Source: Tannerella sp. (GTDB taxonomy: Bacteria; Bacteroidota; Bacteroidia; Bacteroidales; Tannerellaceae). Taken from it: a DNA stretch of 40,440 nt. Every line of letters begins with the position of its first letter. Position 1 is the stretch's first letter. The stretch lies in the NCBI GenBank assembly GCA_031285685.1, contig JAITVS010000398.1, forward strand, positions 1 to 40,440. The letters run 5' to 3'. Shown here piece by piece: positions 1 through 8,483 of this stretch. A model generated the notes under the pieces. The model did no database searches and had not been told where the DNA came from. It saw only the letters and a program-made list of their open reading frames with translations. The position numbers and the translations under genes are program-made.

Positions 1-928
1 CAAATCCGTTATCATGGAGGTATCCGGCATATCTTTCGAGTACTTCGATGCTGTTTCGGGTAGTGATAAACTCGGCAGAAAAAATACCACGTTGTTTTAG
101 TGTTTCCGCCGCTTTTTCGATGTCGTTTTCGAAATCGGTAAAACCTCCGTTTGCATCGTCGGCAAGGAACGGGTAGGTTGGTATACCGCCCGCTGCAAGG
201 ATCATCTTGCGAACATCATCCAGTGGAAGGAAAGCCTTGGGATCTTCCGGAACGAAAGCCGCGCCGCCGGCTTTCAGCAGGTTGCCCCGTATTTCATTTT
301 CCACACCGGCATAGTCGAATATACCGGACTTTAATGTTTTGCTGTTGAATATTTTTTCAAAGAAAGTTTTGATATCATCCGGCTCGTTTTTGAAATGAAT
401 ATAGGTAGACATGCGTAATGCTTTTGCCAGATGACGTTCGCGGACAAGACCTTTTGAAAGGAAACTTTCAATTGTGTTGAAGCTAAGGTTGAATCCCGCA
501 TCGAAAGCGGTTAAGAGTTCATTTACCCTTTGACACATTTCTTTTACCTGTGCATTTGATTCGGCACGTACGTCGGCAAGTTGTGATGCGTACGGTTCTC
601 CTAATGCAGGCGGACAACATAGGCCTTTACCGCTGATGTATGTACGTCCGGGATTATTCGGGTCGTTTACCCGTATGCCGTTATCCTGATCTTCTTTCTG
701 AAGACTGATAAATTCGATATTGAATAATGGGTAAAGATGACGCTTTAGCGCCTCTTTATTCCATTCTTCATAGCCATCCATGGAATAAAAGTCGTTTATT
801 CCTACTATTTTGACATCCTCATCAGACGCCTTGTCCAGCGCGTCCGTTAATTTTTCGAACGCGCTGAAGGAAAATGGCGTGTGCAGGTGTGCATTCACAT
901 TTGGTATTTGATTGTATGCTCCCATCAT
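1..928 (-). CDS. PHP-domain protein, last visible gene of the 2-oxo-acid dehydrogenase operon (C-terminus cut by window edge)
   Basis: An open frame runs on the minus strand from ATG at 928 to the window edge without a stop, about 309 residues. The start reads MMGAYNQIPNVNAHLHTPFS; His14 and His16 form the HxH signature that opens PHP (polymerase and histidinol phosphatase) metal-dependent phosphoesterase domains. A downstream GINDFY segment fits the second conserved strand. I do not recognise a characterised family and the substrate is unknown. The ATG lies 3 bases after the stop of the fused E1 gene, so the two are almost certainly translated from one mRNA. That suggests an accessory or metabolite-repair role tied to the dehydrogenase complex, which is inference only. 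Two adjacent ATG codons (928 and 925) are possible starts. Confident as a gene and fairly confident of the PHP fold. Confidence 0.75.
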   Translation of the reverse strand, partial: MMGAYNQIPNVNAHLHTPFSFSAFEKLTDALDKASDEDVKIVGINDFYSMDGYEEWNKEALKRHLYPLFNIEFISLQKEDQDNGIRVNDPNNPGRTYISGKGLCCPPALGEPYASQLADVRAESNAQVKEMCQRVNELLTAFDAGFNLSFNTIESFLSKGLVRERHLAKALRMSTYIHFKNEPDDIKTFFEKIFNSKTLKSGIFDYAGVENEIRGNLLKAGGAAFVPEDPKAFLPLDDVRKMILAAGGIPTYPFLADDANGGFTDFENDIEKAAETLKQRGIFSAEFITTRNSIEVLERYAGYLHDNGF

Positions 929-931
929 AAT

Positions 932-3409
932 TTATACTCCGAGTTTTTGTCTGCGAATCTGTTCTGCATCAGTAAAATTATAGGTCGGAACATACCCTTT
1001 CAGAGGAACGATTTTTTCGTGTACCGCATCAAGGAAGCTTTCTTCCTGTGGGAAGAATGCATATTCAAGTTCGTAGGCCGGTGTGATCCAGTTACGTGAA
1101 CCTACTACAACAGGAGGGGCATCCAGATCATTGAATGCAAGTTCGGTGATGTTGCGTGCCAGGTCATTCAGGAATGAGCCGCGTGCCGTAGCGTCGCTTG
1201 CTATCACGATACGCCCTGTTTTCTTAACCGAAGCAAGTACTTTTTCGTAATTGAATGGGACGAGTGAACGCGCATCAATCACTTCTACGCTCATACCATG
1301 TTCTTTTTCTAATTTGTCAGCCGCTTTGAGAGCTGTATAAATGGTTGCTCCGATCGTAAGGAATGTAATGTCTTTTCCTTCGCGTTTAATATCCGGCTCT
1401 CCGAACGGTATTTCGTAGTATCCTTCGGGAACTCCGCCTTTGTGGAATTGCTCACCGATATCGTAGATACGCTGGCTCTCAAAGAAAATAACCGGGTCGG
1501 TGCCTTGCAATGCTGTATTCATCAATCCTTTTGCATCGTAAGGTGTTGCCGGGAAGCAAACTTTCAGTCCCGGAATATGCGCAGCAAGCGAAGTCCAGTC
1601 CTGTGAGTGTTGTGCACCGTATTTGGAGCCTACCGAAACGCGTACGACAACCGGCATTTTTAATATATTGCCACTCATCGCCTGCCATTTCGGAAGCTGG
1701 TTGAATACTTCATCTCCGCAACATCCGAGGAAGTCACAGTACATGATTTCCGGTATGACGCGTCCGCCGCACATCGCATAGCCGATCGCCGTACCTATGA
1801 TTGCCGATTCGGCGATCGGTGTATTAAATAAGCGGTGGTAAGGTAAAGCTTCGGTTAGTCCGCGGTAAACGGCAAAAGCTCCGCCCCAGTCACGGTTTTC
1901 TTCGCCATAGGCAACAAGAGAGGCATCTTTGTAGAATCTGTCGGCGATTGCTTCGAAAAGTCCGTCACGTAACTGGTATTGTTTCATTTTAGAGAATGGT
2001 TTCCCATTTTCATCAAAAGCGAAACGCTCTTTTTGTGCAATCTGTTTCACACGCGGGTTTTCTTTCATCGGGTGGTTTACATCCGGTTTTGCATTGGAGA
2101 GAGAGTCTACGGATTGGTTTGAAAACATCATATCTTCCAGTAAATTCTGGTTTTTATGCAAATCCATCAATGGAGACAGTTCCGGATTGATAGCCAGCTT
2201 GAATATTTCCAGCATGATGTCCTTGATCTCTTTTTCTATTGAGTCAAGCTCTTTTTGTGTTGCAACGCCGGCTTTTATGATCTCTTTTCCATAGCTTTTG
2301 ATGCAATCTATCTCTTCCCATGCTTCGATTTCTTCTTTTGTACGATAAGAAGATGCATCCGAAGGAGAGTGTCCGCTGTAGCGATAGGTAAGTACGTCAA
2401 TTAATACAGGTCCGTCTTTTTTCTCCAGGATTTCTTTCTTACGGCGGTAAGCGTCGATCACGGCAAGCGGGTTGTAACCGTCTACGCGTTCAGCATGCAT
2501 CTGTTCCGGGTTTACTCCGGCGCCGATACGTGCGGCAATGTCATACCCCATGGTTTCACCGACAGTTTGTCCGCCCATACCATATTGATTGTTCATGATA
2601 TTGATGATAATGGGCAGTCCGCCTTTCATGTCTTTTTCCCACAATTGTTTGAACTGGTCCATCGATGCAAAGGAAAGTGCCTCCCAAACAGGACCTCGTG
2701 CCATGGATCCGTCTCCGATATTCGCTACAACAACTCCTTTTTTGCGGTTTACCTTTTTGTATAATGCGGCGCCTACGGCAATCGTAGCGCTACCCCCTAC
2801 AATTGCATTATTGGGGTAGATGCCGAACGGAGTGAAGAAAGTATGCATACTTCCTCCCAATCCTTTATTGAATCCGGTTGTGCGTGCGAATATTTCAGCT
2901 AAAGCCCCGTATAGCAGGAAGCGTACGGCAAGTTCTTTCGTATCTTTTCCTTTATATGCTTTTTTCGCTACATTCAGCGTAGCTCCATCCCAGAACTCTT
3001 CCATGATTTTTTTCAGTTCTTTTTCCGGAAGCGTTTGGATGGCACGCAAACCTTTAGCCAGTATTTCGCCATGGCTACGGTGTGAACCGAATATAAAGTC
3101 GTTCGTATCGAGCATATAAGCCATACCTACAGCGGCGGCTTCCTGGCCTGCGGATAGATGGGCCGGACCCGGATTGTTGTATTCTATATCCTGATATGCA
3201 CCTGTTGTTTTAACAAGCTGAAGCATTGTCTCGAATTCGCGTATGACCGCCATGTCGAAATAGATACGCTTCAGATCTTCTTTTGTGAAGTTTTTGCTTT
3301 TAAGCTCTTCGCTTATTGTTTTTTTGTATTGGTTGACCGGAATGTTTTTAAATTTAACTTCGCCGGATTTTCTGACCTTTTTAGGGTCGATAAATTCTAC
3401 TTTTGGCAT
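932..3409 (-). CDS. Fused E1 alpha-beta subunit of a 2-oxo-acid dehydrogenase complex (thiamine-diphosphate dependent)
   Basis: This 825-residue protein decarboxylates a 2-oxo acid and passes the acyl group to the lipoyl arm of E2. Residues about 40-410 are E1 alpha: the TPP/Mg motif begins with GDGSMARGP at 232 and closes with NN at 273-274. Residues about 475-825 are E1 beta, with the TPIAES segment near 530-535 supplying the cofactor-activating Glu. A linker at about 410-475 joins the halves. Compared with ordinary E1 alpha, about 40 extra residues lie between ILAKG (116-120) and the FNKGLGGSMH segment (180-189). Separate alpha and beta genes are more usual; single-chain fusions are known in Bacteroidetes. 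Transcribed after E2 and E3 and 3 bases before a PHP-domain gene. The substrate (pyruvate, acetoin or branched-chain oxo acid) cannot be fixed from sequence. Confidence 0.9.
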   Translation of the reverse strand: MPKVEFIDPKKVRKSGEVKFKNIPVNQYKKTISEELKSKNFTKEDLKRIYFDMAVIREFETMLQLVKTTGAYQDIEYNNPGPAHLSAGQEAAAVGMAYMLDTNDFIFGSHRSHGEILAKGLRAIQTLPEKELKKIMEEFWDGATLNVAKKAYKGKDTKELAVRFLLYGALAEIFARTTGFNKGLGGSMHTFFTPFGIYPNNAIVGGSATIAVGAALYKKVNRKKGVVVANIGDGSMARGPVWEALSFASMDQFKQLWEKDMKGGLPIIINIMNNQYGMGGQTVGETMGYDIAARIGAGVNPEQMHAERVDGYNPLAVIDAYRRKKEILEKKDGPVLIDVLTYRYSGHSPSDASSYRTKEEIEAWEEIDCIKSYGKEIIKAGVATQKELDSIEKEIKDIMLEIFKLAINPELSPLMDLHKNQNLLEDMMFSNQSVDSLSNAKPDVNHPMKENPRVKQIAQKERFAFDENGKPFSKMKQYQLRDGLFEAIADRFYKDASLVAYGEENRDWGGAFAVYRGLTEALPYHRLFNTPIAESAIIGTAIGYAMCGGRVIPEIMYCDFLGCCGDEVFNQLPKWQAMSGNILKMPVVVRVSVGSKYGAQHSQDWTSLAAHIPGLKVCFPATPYDAKGLMNTALQGTDPVIFFESQRIYDIGEQFHKGGVPEGYYEIPFGEPDIKREGKDITFLTIGATIYTALKAADKLEKEHGMSVEVIDARSLVPFNYEKVLASVKKTGRIVIASDATARGSFLNDLARNITELAFNDLDAPPVVVGSRNWITPAYELEYAFFPQEESFLDAVHEKIVPLKGYVPTYNFTDAEQIRRQKLGV

Positions 3410-3441
3410 GATGTATAATATGATTAATTGTTAATGATTGA

Positions 3442-4803
3442 TTAATGGAATGCAAAAATTGCTTCTTTGAATATTTCCGAAACTGTCGGGTGGGGGAATA
3501 CCACCTCTTCCATTTCTTTGAGAGTCATTTCCTGCTCGATAGCCATACAGGCGCCATAAATGATTTCACTGCAGGGGTTTCCAAGCATATGTACGCCGAT
3601 AACTTCCCCGTGTTCGGCGCCGACAAGTACTTTGCAGATGCCGCTACCTCCTTCATTTTCAGCAATAAATCGTCCTGCGTAAGCCATTGGTAGTTTGGCT
3701 ATTTTATATTCAATGCCTTCTTTTTTTGCTTGTTCTTCCGTCAGACCGACGCCGGCTACTTCCGGATTGGTGTAAACAACTCCGGGAATTGCGTTGTAGC
3801 GCATGATATCGGGTCGTCCTGTCAGGTTGTTAACAACCACTTCTCCTTCGCGGCTTGCCGTATGTGCGAGCATGGAAAAGCCTGTTATGTCTCCTGCGGC
3901 AAACACGTTCGGTATGTTCGTACGCATTTTGTTGTCTACCTTAACGGCATTTCTGTCCAATTCCACACCAAGATTTTCAAGGCCGAATCCTTTCGTTACG
4001 GCACGGCGTCCGACACTCATCAGAATTTTATCTCCTTTTGCCGAGGCTTGTACTCCGTTCGGATCAACATATATCACTTCGTTGCCTTTGATCTCGGTCA
4101 CTTTGCATGACAGGTTAAACTTAATGCCTTTTTTCGTATACATGTCACGAAGCATTTTACTTATTTCAGCATCTAATCCGCCAAGAATCTCCGGCAGCAT
4201 TTCGACAACGGTCACCTCAGTACCAAGGCTGTTATAAAAACTGGCAAATTCCATACCGATAACACCACCACCAATCACAACAAGCGATTCCGGTCGGTCT
4301 TTAAGGGATAGTATTTCGCGGTTGGTAACAATAATATCTCCGGCTTCCTGTACTCCCGGGATGGGTGGAACAAAAGCTTCCGATCCGGTACAAAGTAACA
4401 GATTCGCGGCAAGGAATGTTTCTCCGTTGCAGGTTATTTCAATACCTTCCGAAGATCGTCCTTTGATCTGTGCTTCTCCTTTTATTACCGTGACATGATG
4501 CGCTTTCATCTTAGAGCCTACGCCGGCAACTAATTTTTTGACTACTTTATCTTTGCGGGCTACTATTTTTCCAAAATCAAATGTAGCATCCGAAACGTTT
4601 ATTCCGTACTTATCGCCATGTTTGGCATAGTCATAAACTTTGGCGCTGTATAATAGTGTTTTGGTAGGTATGCATCCTTCATTAAGGCAGACACCCCCCA
4701 ATTCCCTTTTTTCAAAAAGGGTAACATTTAATCCTTTTGCTCCTGCGCGTTCCGCAGCTACATATCCTCCGGGGCCTCCGCCTATAATCGCTAAATCTAT
4801 CAT
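3442..4803 (-). CDS. lpdA: Dihydrolipoamide dehydrogenase (E3)
   Basis: This 453-residue flavoprotein re-oxidises the dihydrolipoyl arm of E2 and reduces NAD+. The N-terminal FAD-binding glycine motif (IIGGGPGGYVAAERA) is followed by the redox-active disulfide in GGVCLNEGCIPTKTL, Cys39 and Cys44. A second glycine-rich motif (VVIGGGVIGMEFASF) marks the NAD domain. The dimerisation domain ends with HPTVSE, giving the catalytic His438-Glu443 pair. Length is normal for the family. It lies 20 bases after the E2 stop and 32 bases before E1, in the same direction, so it belongs to the same operon. It may also serve other lipoate enzymes such as the glycine cleavage system; no other lipoate enzyme is seen in this window. 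Confidence 0.95.
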   Translation of the reverse strand: MIDLAIIGGGPGGYVAAERAGAKGLNVTLFEKRELGGVCLNEGCIPTKTLLYSAKVYDYAKHGDKYGINVSDATFDFGKIVARKDKVVKKLVAGVGSKMKAHHVTVIKGEAQIKGRSSEGIEITCNGETFLAANLLLCTGSEAFVPPIPGVQEAGDIIVTNREILSLKDRPESLVVIGGGVIGMEFASFYNSLGTEVTVVEMLPEILGGLDAEISKMLRDMYTKKGIKFNLSCKVTEIKGNEVIYVDPNGVQASAKGDKILMSVGRRAVTKGFGLENLGVELDRNAVKVDNKMRTNIPNVFAAGDITGFSMLAHTASREGEVVVNNLTGRPDIMRYNAIPGVVYTNPEVAGVGLTEEQAKKEGIEYKIAKLPMAYAGRFIAENEGGSGICKVLVGAEHGEVIGVHMLGNPCSEIIYGACMAIEQEMTLKEMEEVVFPHPTVSEIFKEAIFAFH

Positions 4804-4823
4804 GATATATGTAAATTTTAAAT

Positions 4824-6182
4824 TTATAAACTGATTTCAAGGTTTTCAATTTCAATGGCAATCTGTTTTACGAAACGGGTCGCTTCACCTCCGTCGAGTG
4901 CGCGGTGGTCGTAGGTCAGACTCAGTCCCATATACGGAACAAAGCCATAAACACCACCCCCAAGGTCTTTCGGACGGGGAACAATCGTGTTTACACCAAG
5001 AATTGCTACCTGCGGCAGGTTGATGACCGGAGTAAATATTTCAACGCCGTAATTGCCCAGATTGGATACGGTGAATGATGCCGCTTCGGGTGAGAGAAGA
5101 TCCGGTGCTATACCGCCTTTTTTACAGGCATTGGCAATTTCTTTCAGTTGATTTGATAGTCCTTGTATGGATAAATCATCCGCATTTCTGACAGTCGGAA
5201 CCATGAGGCCGCGCTCCGTGTCAACCGCAAGTCCGAGGTGAACCTTCGAAAACAGGCGTGTGCTGTCGCCAAGGAAATGCGAATTTACATTCGGAAATTG
5301 TTTGAGCGCTTTGATTACGGCAAAACAAACGAAGTCATTGATGGTAATATCTGTAGGATATCCTTCCTGAGTCGCTTTTTTTACCTTTTTGCGCAGATTC
5401 ATAATATTACGTGCATCAGCGCCAAGATGGTGTGTGAGTTGTGCGGAGTTTTGAAGAGAAGCATGCATAGCTTTGGCAATCAGTTTACGCATGTTAGTCA
5501 ACGGTTTTATTTCGCTGTCGGATGTGTAAACCGGATTTTTTGCACTTACGTCGGCAGCTCTGACTGTTCCTGCCAGTCCGCTTCCGCTTTCAGGGAGAGA
5601 TGCGCCGGTTTCTTTCATTACGGTTTTTGCGAGAGGCGTTGTTTTGGGTCCTGCAGCGATGGCGGCCTGTACATCACGCTCGATTACACGTCCGTCGGGA
5701 CCTGTTCCGGTAAGCGTTTCCGCCTGGATTGCATTTTTGCCGGCCAAAGCACGTGCACGTGGTGATACGGGTGATGTCGTGTCTGAAGATACCTGCGCCG
5801 GTGCCTGCGTTTTGACAGCAGGTTCTTTTTGTGGTGATTGTGTTGTTATCTCGGGTGATGATGTTTTCGGAGTTGTTTCCATATTTGCCGCAGGTGCTGC
5901 TGCCGGTGTTTCTCCATCGGAACGGAATTCATCTACGGATTCTCCGGGGTTGCCTATTACCATAACATTGGTTAATACCGGAATTTCGTCCCCGTCGGAG
6001 AAAAATACTTCAAGTACTGTTCCGGCAATCTGGGCTTCTTCTTCGAATGAAGCTTTATCTGTTTCATAGGAAAATAGAATGTCACCTACCGCAACGGTAT
6101 CTCCTTTTTTCTTTTTCATCTCTGTTAGGATACAACTTTCGACAGACTGACCTTGCTTGGGCATAATTACAACTGTTGCCAT
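4824..6182 (-). CDS. Dihydrolipoamide acyltransferase (E2)
   Basis: This 452-residue core enzyme carries the acyl group from E1 to CoA. Residues 1-80 are a single lipoyl domain; the lipoylated lysine is Lys43 in SYETDKASFEEE. An Ala/Pro/Thr-rich linker spans about 90-138. A peripheral-subunit-binding domain lies at about 140-175 (SPRARALAGKN and GTGPDGRVIERDV). The catalytic domain begins near 222 and ends with YDHRALDGGEATRF, giving His426 and Asp430 of the HxxxDG active site. It is the first gene of the operon, read divergently from a GntR regulator. The ATG at 6182 is supported by the lipoyl-domain start and by a Bacteroidetes-type promoter about 60 bases upstream. Acyl specificity is not predictable. 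Confidence 0.93.
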   Translation of the reverse strand: MATVVIMPKQGQSVESCILTEMKKKKGDTVAVGDILFSYETDKASFEEEAQIAGTVLEVFFSDGDEIPVLTNVMVIGNPGESVDEFRSDGETPAAAPAANMETTPKTSSPEITTQSPQKEPAVKTQAPAQVSSDTTSPVSPRARALAGKNAIQAETLTGTGPDGRVIERDVQAAIAAGPKTTPLAKTVMKETGASLPESGSGLAGTVRAADVSAKNPVYTSDSEIKPLTNMRKLIAKAMHASLQNSAQLTHHLGADARNIMNLRKKVKKATQEGYPTDITINDFVCFAVIKALKQFPNVNSHFLGDSTRLFSKVHLGLAVDTERGLMVPTVRNADDLSIQGLSNQLKEIANACKKGGIAPDLLSPEAASFTVSNLGNYGVEIFTPVINLPQVAILGVNTIVPRPKDLGGGVYGFVPYMGLSLTYDHRALDGGEATRFVKQIAIEIENLEISL

Positions 6183-6243
6183 ACTTTTATTTTTTATGTG
6201 TTAATTAGAATGTTGCTGATTGGTATTATTTTAATATCAGCTG

Positions 6244-6275
6244 CAAAGTTACAATAAAAAAATGTATACATACAA
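6244..6275 (-). promoter_or_regulatory. Promoter of the E2-E3-E1-PHP operon
   Basis: On the minus strand the spacer contains TAACTTTG (6244-6251), matching the Bacteroidetes -7 consensus TAnnTTTG. A TTG -33 element lies at 6273-6275, 21 bases away. Transcription would start near 6235-6240, giving a leader of about 55 bases to the E2 ATG. The stretch between the two elements contains TGTATACA (6263-6270), related to the operator sequence on the other side of the spacer, so a bound regulator would block this promoter. Confidence 0.6.
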
Positions 6276-6334
6276 GTTATTTATAATATTTTTTTTGTTT
6301 ACTGAAAACCAGTATGTTGTTTTGTATTTTTGTG

Positions 6335-6357
6335 TATACAAGTTGAATACTTGTATA
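6335..6357. promoter_or_regulatory. Inverted-repeat operator, probable binding site of the adjacent GntR regulator
   Basis: TATACAAGT (6335-6343) and ACTTGTATA (6349-6357) form a perfect 9-base inverted repeat with a 5-base spacer. A related TGTATACATACAAGT element is at 6263-6277, inside the opposite promoter. HutC-type GntR proteins bind AT-rich palindromes of this kind, and the site lies between the regulator gene and the operon. The assignment to this regulator is inference from position and symmetry. Confidence 0.6.
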
Positions 6358-6378
6358 ATTACTTTTTTATAATTTTTC

Positions 6379-6409
6379 TTGTTTGAGAAAAATATATCCC
6401 ATATCTTTG
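6379..6409 (+). promoter_or_regulatory. Promoter of the GntR regulator gene
   Basis: TTG (6379-6381), 20 bases, then TATCTTTG (6402-6409) match the Bacteroidetes -33/-7 pattern. Transcription would begin near 6415, leaving a leader of roughly 15-20 bases before the ATG at 6432. The inverted repeat at 6335-6357 lies just upstream, so autoregulation is possible. Confidence 0.55.
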
Positions 6410-6431
6410 ACCCCGTATTGATGAGGAAGCT

Positions 6432-7139
6432 ATGAGTGAATTACCGCAATATAAACAAATATATGAAGATCTGAGATCTCAAATTGCCGACGGGGTTTAT
6501 ATTCCGGGCGATTTATTACCATCCGAGCATGAATTGTGCGCAACCTATAATGTGGCGCGCCTGACTGTTCGAAAGTCTTTGGAACAGTTGGTTGCCGATG
6601 GCATTATTGTTCGTCATCAGGGGAAAGGCAGTATTGTGAAAGGGACGCCTAAAGGGGTTGGGATATTGTCTTTGATGGGGACAACCTCTGCATTGGGGAG
6701 TCCGGATCTTACTACTTGTATAACACTGAAACCGGAATTGAGAAAATGGAATGAAGCGTTTTCTTTCTCAATTGAGCCACAGGAAGAAGAGGCAGGATGT
6801 ATTTATTTTGAACGATTGCGTTTACTGGATGGCGTTCCTGTATTTTATGACATAACGATGTTACCCAATATTAATTTACCCAGATTTTTAAATTATAATC
6901 TGGAAAATAAGTCGCTATTTGATACATTACGGGCGCAATATCAAATTGTCGTGACCGGAGGTTTACAGCAGATATTTGCCATACGTGCCGATAAACGCCT
7001 GCAGGAGTCGTTTAACGTACGTGCCGGCCATCCGATCTTACAACTTAACCGAAAAATCGACACCAATCGTCCCGGTTTCCACATATACAGTCAGGTTTTC
7101 TGCGCTACCCAGCGTTACGGACTAATAGGAACATTTTGA
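6432..7139 (+). CDS. GntR-family (HutC/UTRA subfamily) transcriptional regulator
   Basis: This 235-residue protein has a winged helix-turn-helix at about residues 3-70, with LPQYKQIYEDLRSQIADG, LLPSEHELC, ARLTVRKSLEQLVADGII and HQGKGSIV in the order typical of GntR. The remainder, about 75-235, fits the UTRA effector-binding domain of the HutC subfamily (ISO-ligand pocket with FERLRLLDGVPVFYDI). It diverges from the dehydrogenase operon, and the 249-base spacer holds matching palindromic sites and promoters for both sides. The likely job is control of the operon by a small-molecule ligand, perhaps a substrate or product of the complex. The ligand is unknown. Confidence 0.88.
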   Translation: MSELPQYKQIYEDLRSQIADGVYIPGDLLPSEHELCATYNVARLTVRKSLEQLVADGIIVRHQGKGSIVKGTPKGVGILSLMGTTSALGSPDLTTCITLKPELRKWNEAFSFSIEPQEEEAGCIYFERLRLLDGVPVFYDITMLPNINLPRFLNYNLENKSLFDTLRAQYQIVVTGGLQQIFAIRADKRLQESFNVRAGHPILQLNRKIDTNRPGFHIYSQVFCATQRYGLIGTF

Positions 7140-7177
7140 TTTTTCTGTTCGACGCTGATCCGCGAATAAATAAATAA

Positions 7178-7208
7178 TTGTATATGTCATAAAAATAACG
7201 TAATATTG
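7178..7208 (+). promoter_or_regulatory. Promoter of the SHOCT/DUF4870 gene
   Basis: TTG (7178-7180), a 20-base spacer and TAATATTG (7201-7208) approximate the Bacteroidetes promoter with one deviation in the -7 element. The start codon is at 7229, so the leader would be about 15 bases. It probably also drives pyrK-pyrD downstream, since no separate promoter is obvious before 7704. Confidence 0.4.
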
Positions 7209-7228
7209 CACTTCTAAATTGGATAGCT

Positions 7229-7672
7229 ATGGATATTTACAGTGAATTGGACAGATTAAAAAAACTGTTGGATGAAGGTGCAATCACGCAGGAGGAATTT
7301 GACCGGGAGAAAGCCCGTTTGTTAGCATCGAATTATGCGGTTCAACCCGGAGGATGGGATCTGGGTATCGACGAGAAGTCGTTTGTCGTGTTGATGCACG
7401 CATCGCAGTTTTTGTCGAGTTTTATCGCGCCTTTGATCATGTGGATTTTGTTTAAAGATAAAAGCCGTATGGTGGATGAAGCCGGTAAAAACATTCTTAA
7501 CTTTGAGATGAGTTTTTACATCTACAGCCTCGTGCTTTGTATTACCTGTATTGGTACTGTACTTGTGCCGTTTATCGCAATCGCAGCGGTTATCTTTATC
7601 ATCATTGCAATTATCAAAGCGGTGAATGGAGAGACATGGCCTTATCCGCTGACGATTCGTTTTTTGAAATAA
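7229..7672 (+). CDS. Small membrane protein with SHOCT-like N-terminus and DUF4870-type membrane region
   Basis: This 147-residue protein begins with MDIYSELDRLKKLLDEGAIT followed by QEEFDREKARLL, the short oligomerisation helix pair known as SHOCT. Residues about 50-147 resemble DUF4870: a cytoplasmic-facing segment around FVVLMHASQFLSSFIAPLIM, then two or three hydrophobic helices ending in the VNGETWPYP motif typical of the family. Its function is not known; the family is thought to be an inner-membrane protein. It sits 31 bases before pyrK in the same direction, and nothing ties it to pyrimidine synthesis beyond likely cotranscription. Confidence 0.8.
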   Translation: MDIYSELDRLKKLLDEGAITQEEFDREKARLLASNYAVQPGGWDLGIDEKSFVVLMHASQFLSSFIAPLIMWILFKDKSRMVDEAGKNILNFEMSFYIYSLVLCITCIGTVLVPFIAIAAVIFIIIAIIKAVNGETWPYPLTIRFLK

Positions 7673-7703
7673 ACGGTCTGTTTTGAAAAAAATGATAGAG
7701 TAA

Positions 7704-8483
7704 ATGAAGAAGTATTTGATGGATTTGAAAGTGGTGGAGAATATTCGTCTTCACCCGAAGTATTGTTTGTTGAAATTAACCTCGGATAAAACATTGCCGG
7801 AAATGGTTCCCGGACAATTTGTTCAGGTTCGTGTGGACGGTTCTTCGCAGACGTTTCTGCGTCGCCCTATATCGGTGAACTATGTGGATAGGAAGGCAAA
7901 CGAACTGTGGCTTTTGATACAGATGATCGGTGAGGGTACACGCCGGTTATCGGAGTATGTGCCGGGTGAAACGATGAATTTAATGCTTCCGTTGGGAAAT
8001 GGATTTTCTGTACCGCAGACGGCTACAAGTATAAATTTACTTCTTGTAGGTGGCGGAGTCGGAACCGCACCGATGCTTTATTTGGGTGAAGTGTTGAAAG
8101 AAATCGGTTTTGAACCGGAATTTTTGCTGGGTGCGCGTGCGAAAGAGGATGTGATGCAACTTGATGAATTTGAAAAATTCGGAAAGGTTTATGTAACAAC
8201 CGAAGATGGCTCGATGGGAGAGAAAGGTTTTGTTACGAATCATTCGATACTTCGTGAGAAAAAATTTGACAAAATATATACATGTGGTCCGAAACCGATG
8301 ATGGTTGCAGTGGCAAAATATGCCCGATCGTCCGGTACGGAATGTGAGGTTTCGTTAGAGAATATGATGGCGTGCGGGATAGGCGCCTGCTTGTGCTGTA
8401 TTGAAAATACCGTAAAAGGAAATGTTTGCGTATGTACGGAAGGACCTGTGTTTAATATAAATCAACTTACATGGCAGATTTAA
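7704..8483 (+). CDS. pyrK: Dihydroorotate dehydrogenase electron-transfer subunit (class 1B)
   Basis: PyrK passes electrons from the PyrD flavin through FAD and a [2Fe-2S] cluster to NAD+. The 259-residue sequence has the ferredoxin-reductase-like FAD domain ([10 protein letters not shown] near residue 55), the nucleotide-binding domain ([15 protein letters not shown] near 113) and the C-terminal cluster ligands in [15 protein letters not shown], spaced C-x4-C-x2-C, with further Cys in [10 protein letters not shown]. Its last 13 bases overlap the start of pyrD, the normal arrangement for the two subunits of one heterotetramer, consistent with translational coupling. Confidence 0.94.
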   Translation: MKKYLMDLKVVENIRLHPKYCLLKLTSDKTLPEMVPGQFVQVRVDGSSQTFLRRPISVNYVDRKANELWLLIQMIGEGTRRLSEYVPGETMNLMLPLGNGFSVPQTATSINLLLVGGGVGTAPMLYLGEVLKEIGFEPEFLLGARAKEDVMQLDEFEKFGKVYVTTEDGSMGEKGFVTNHSILREKKFDKIYTCGPKPMMVAVAKYARSSGTECEVSLENMMACGIGACLCCIENTVKGNVCVCTEGPVFNINQLTWQI

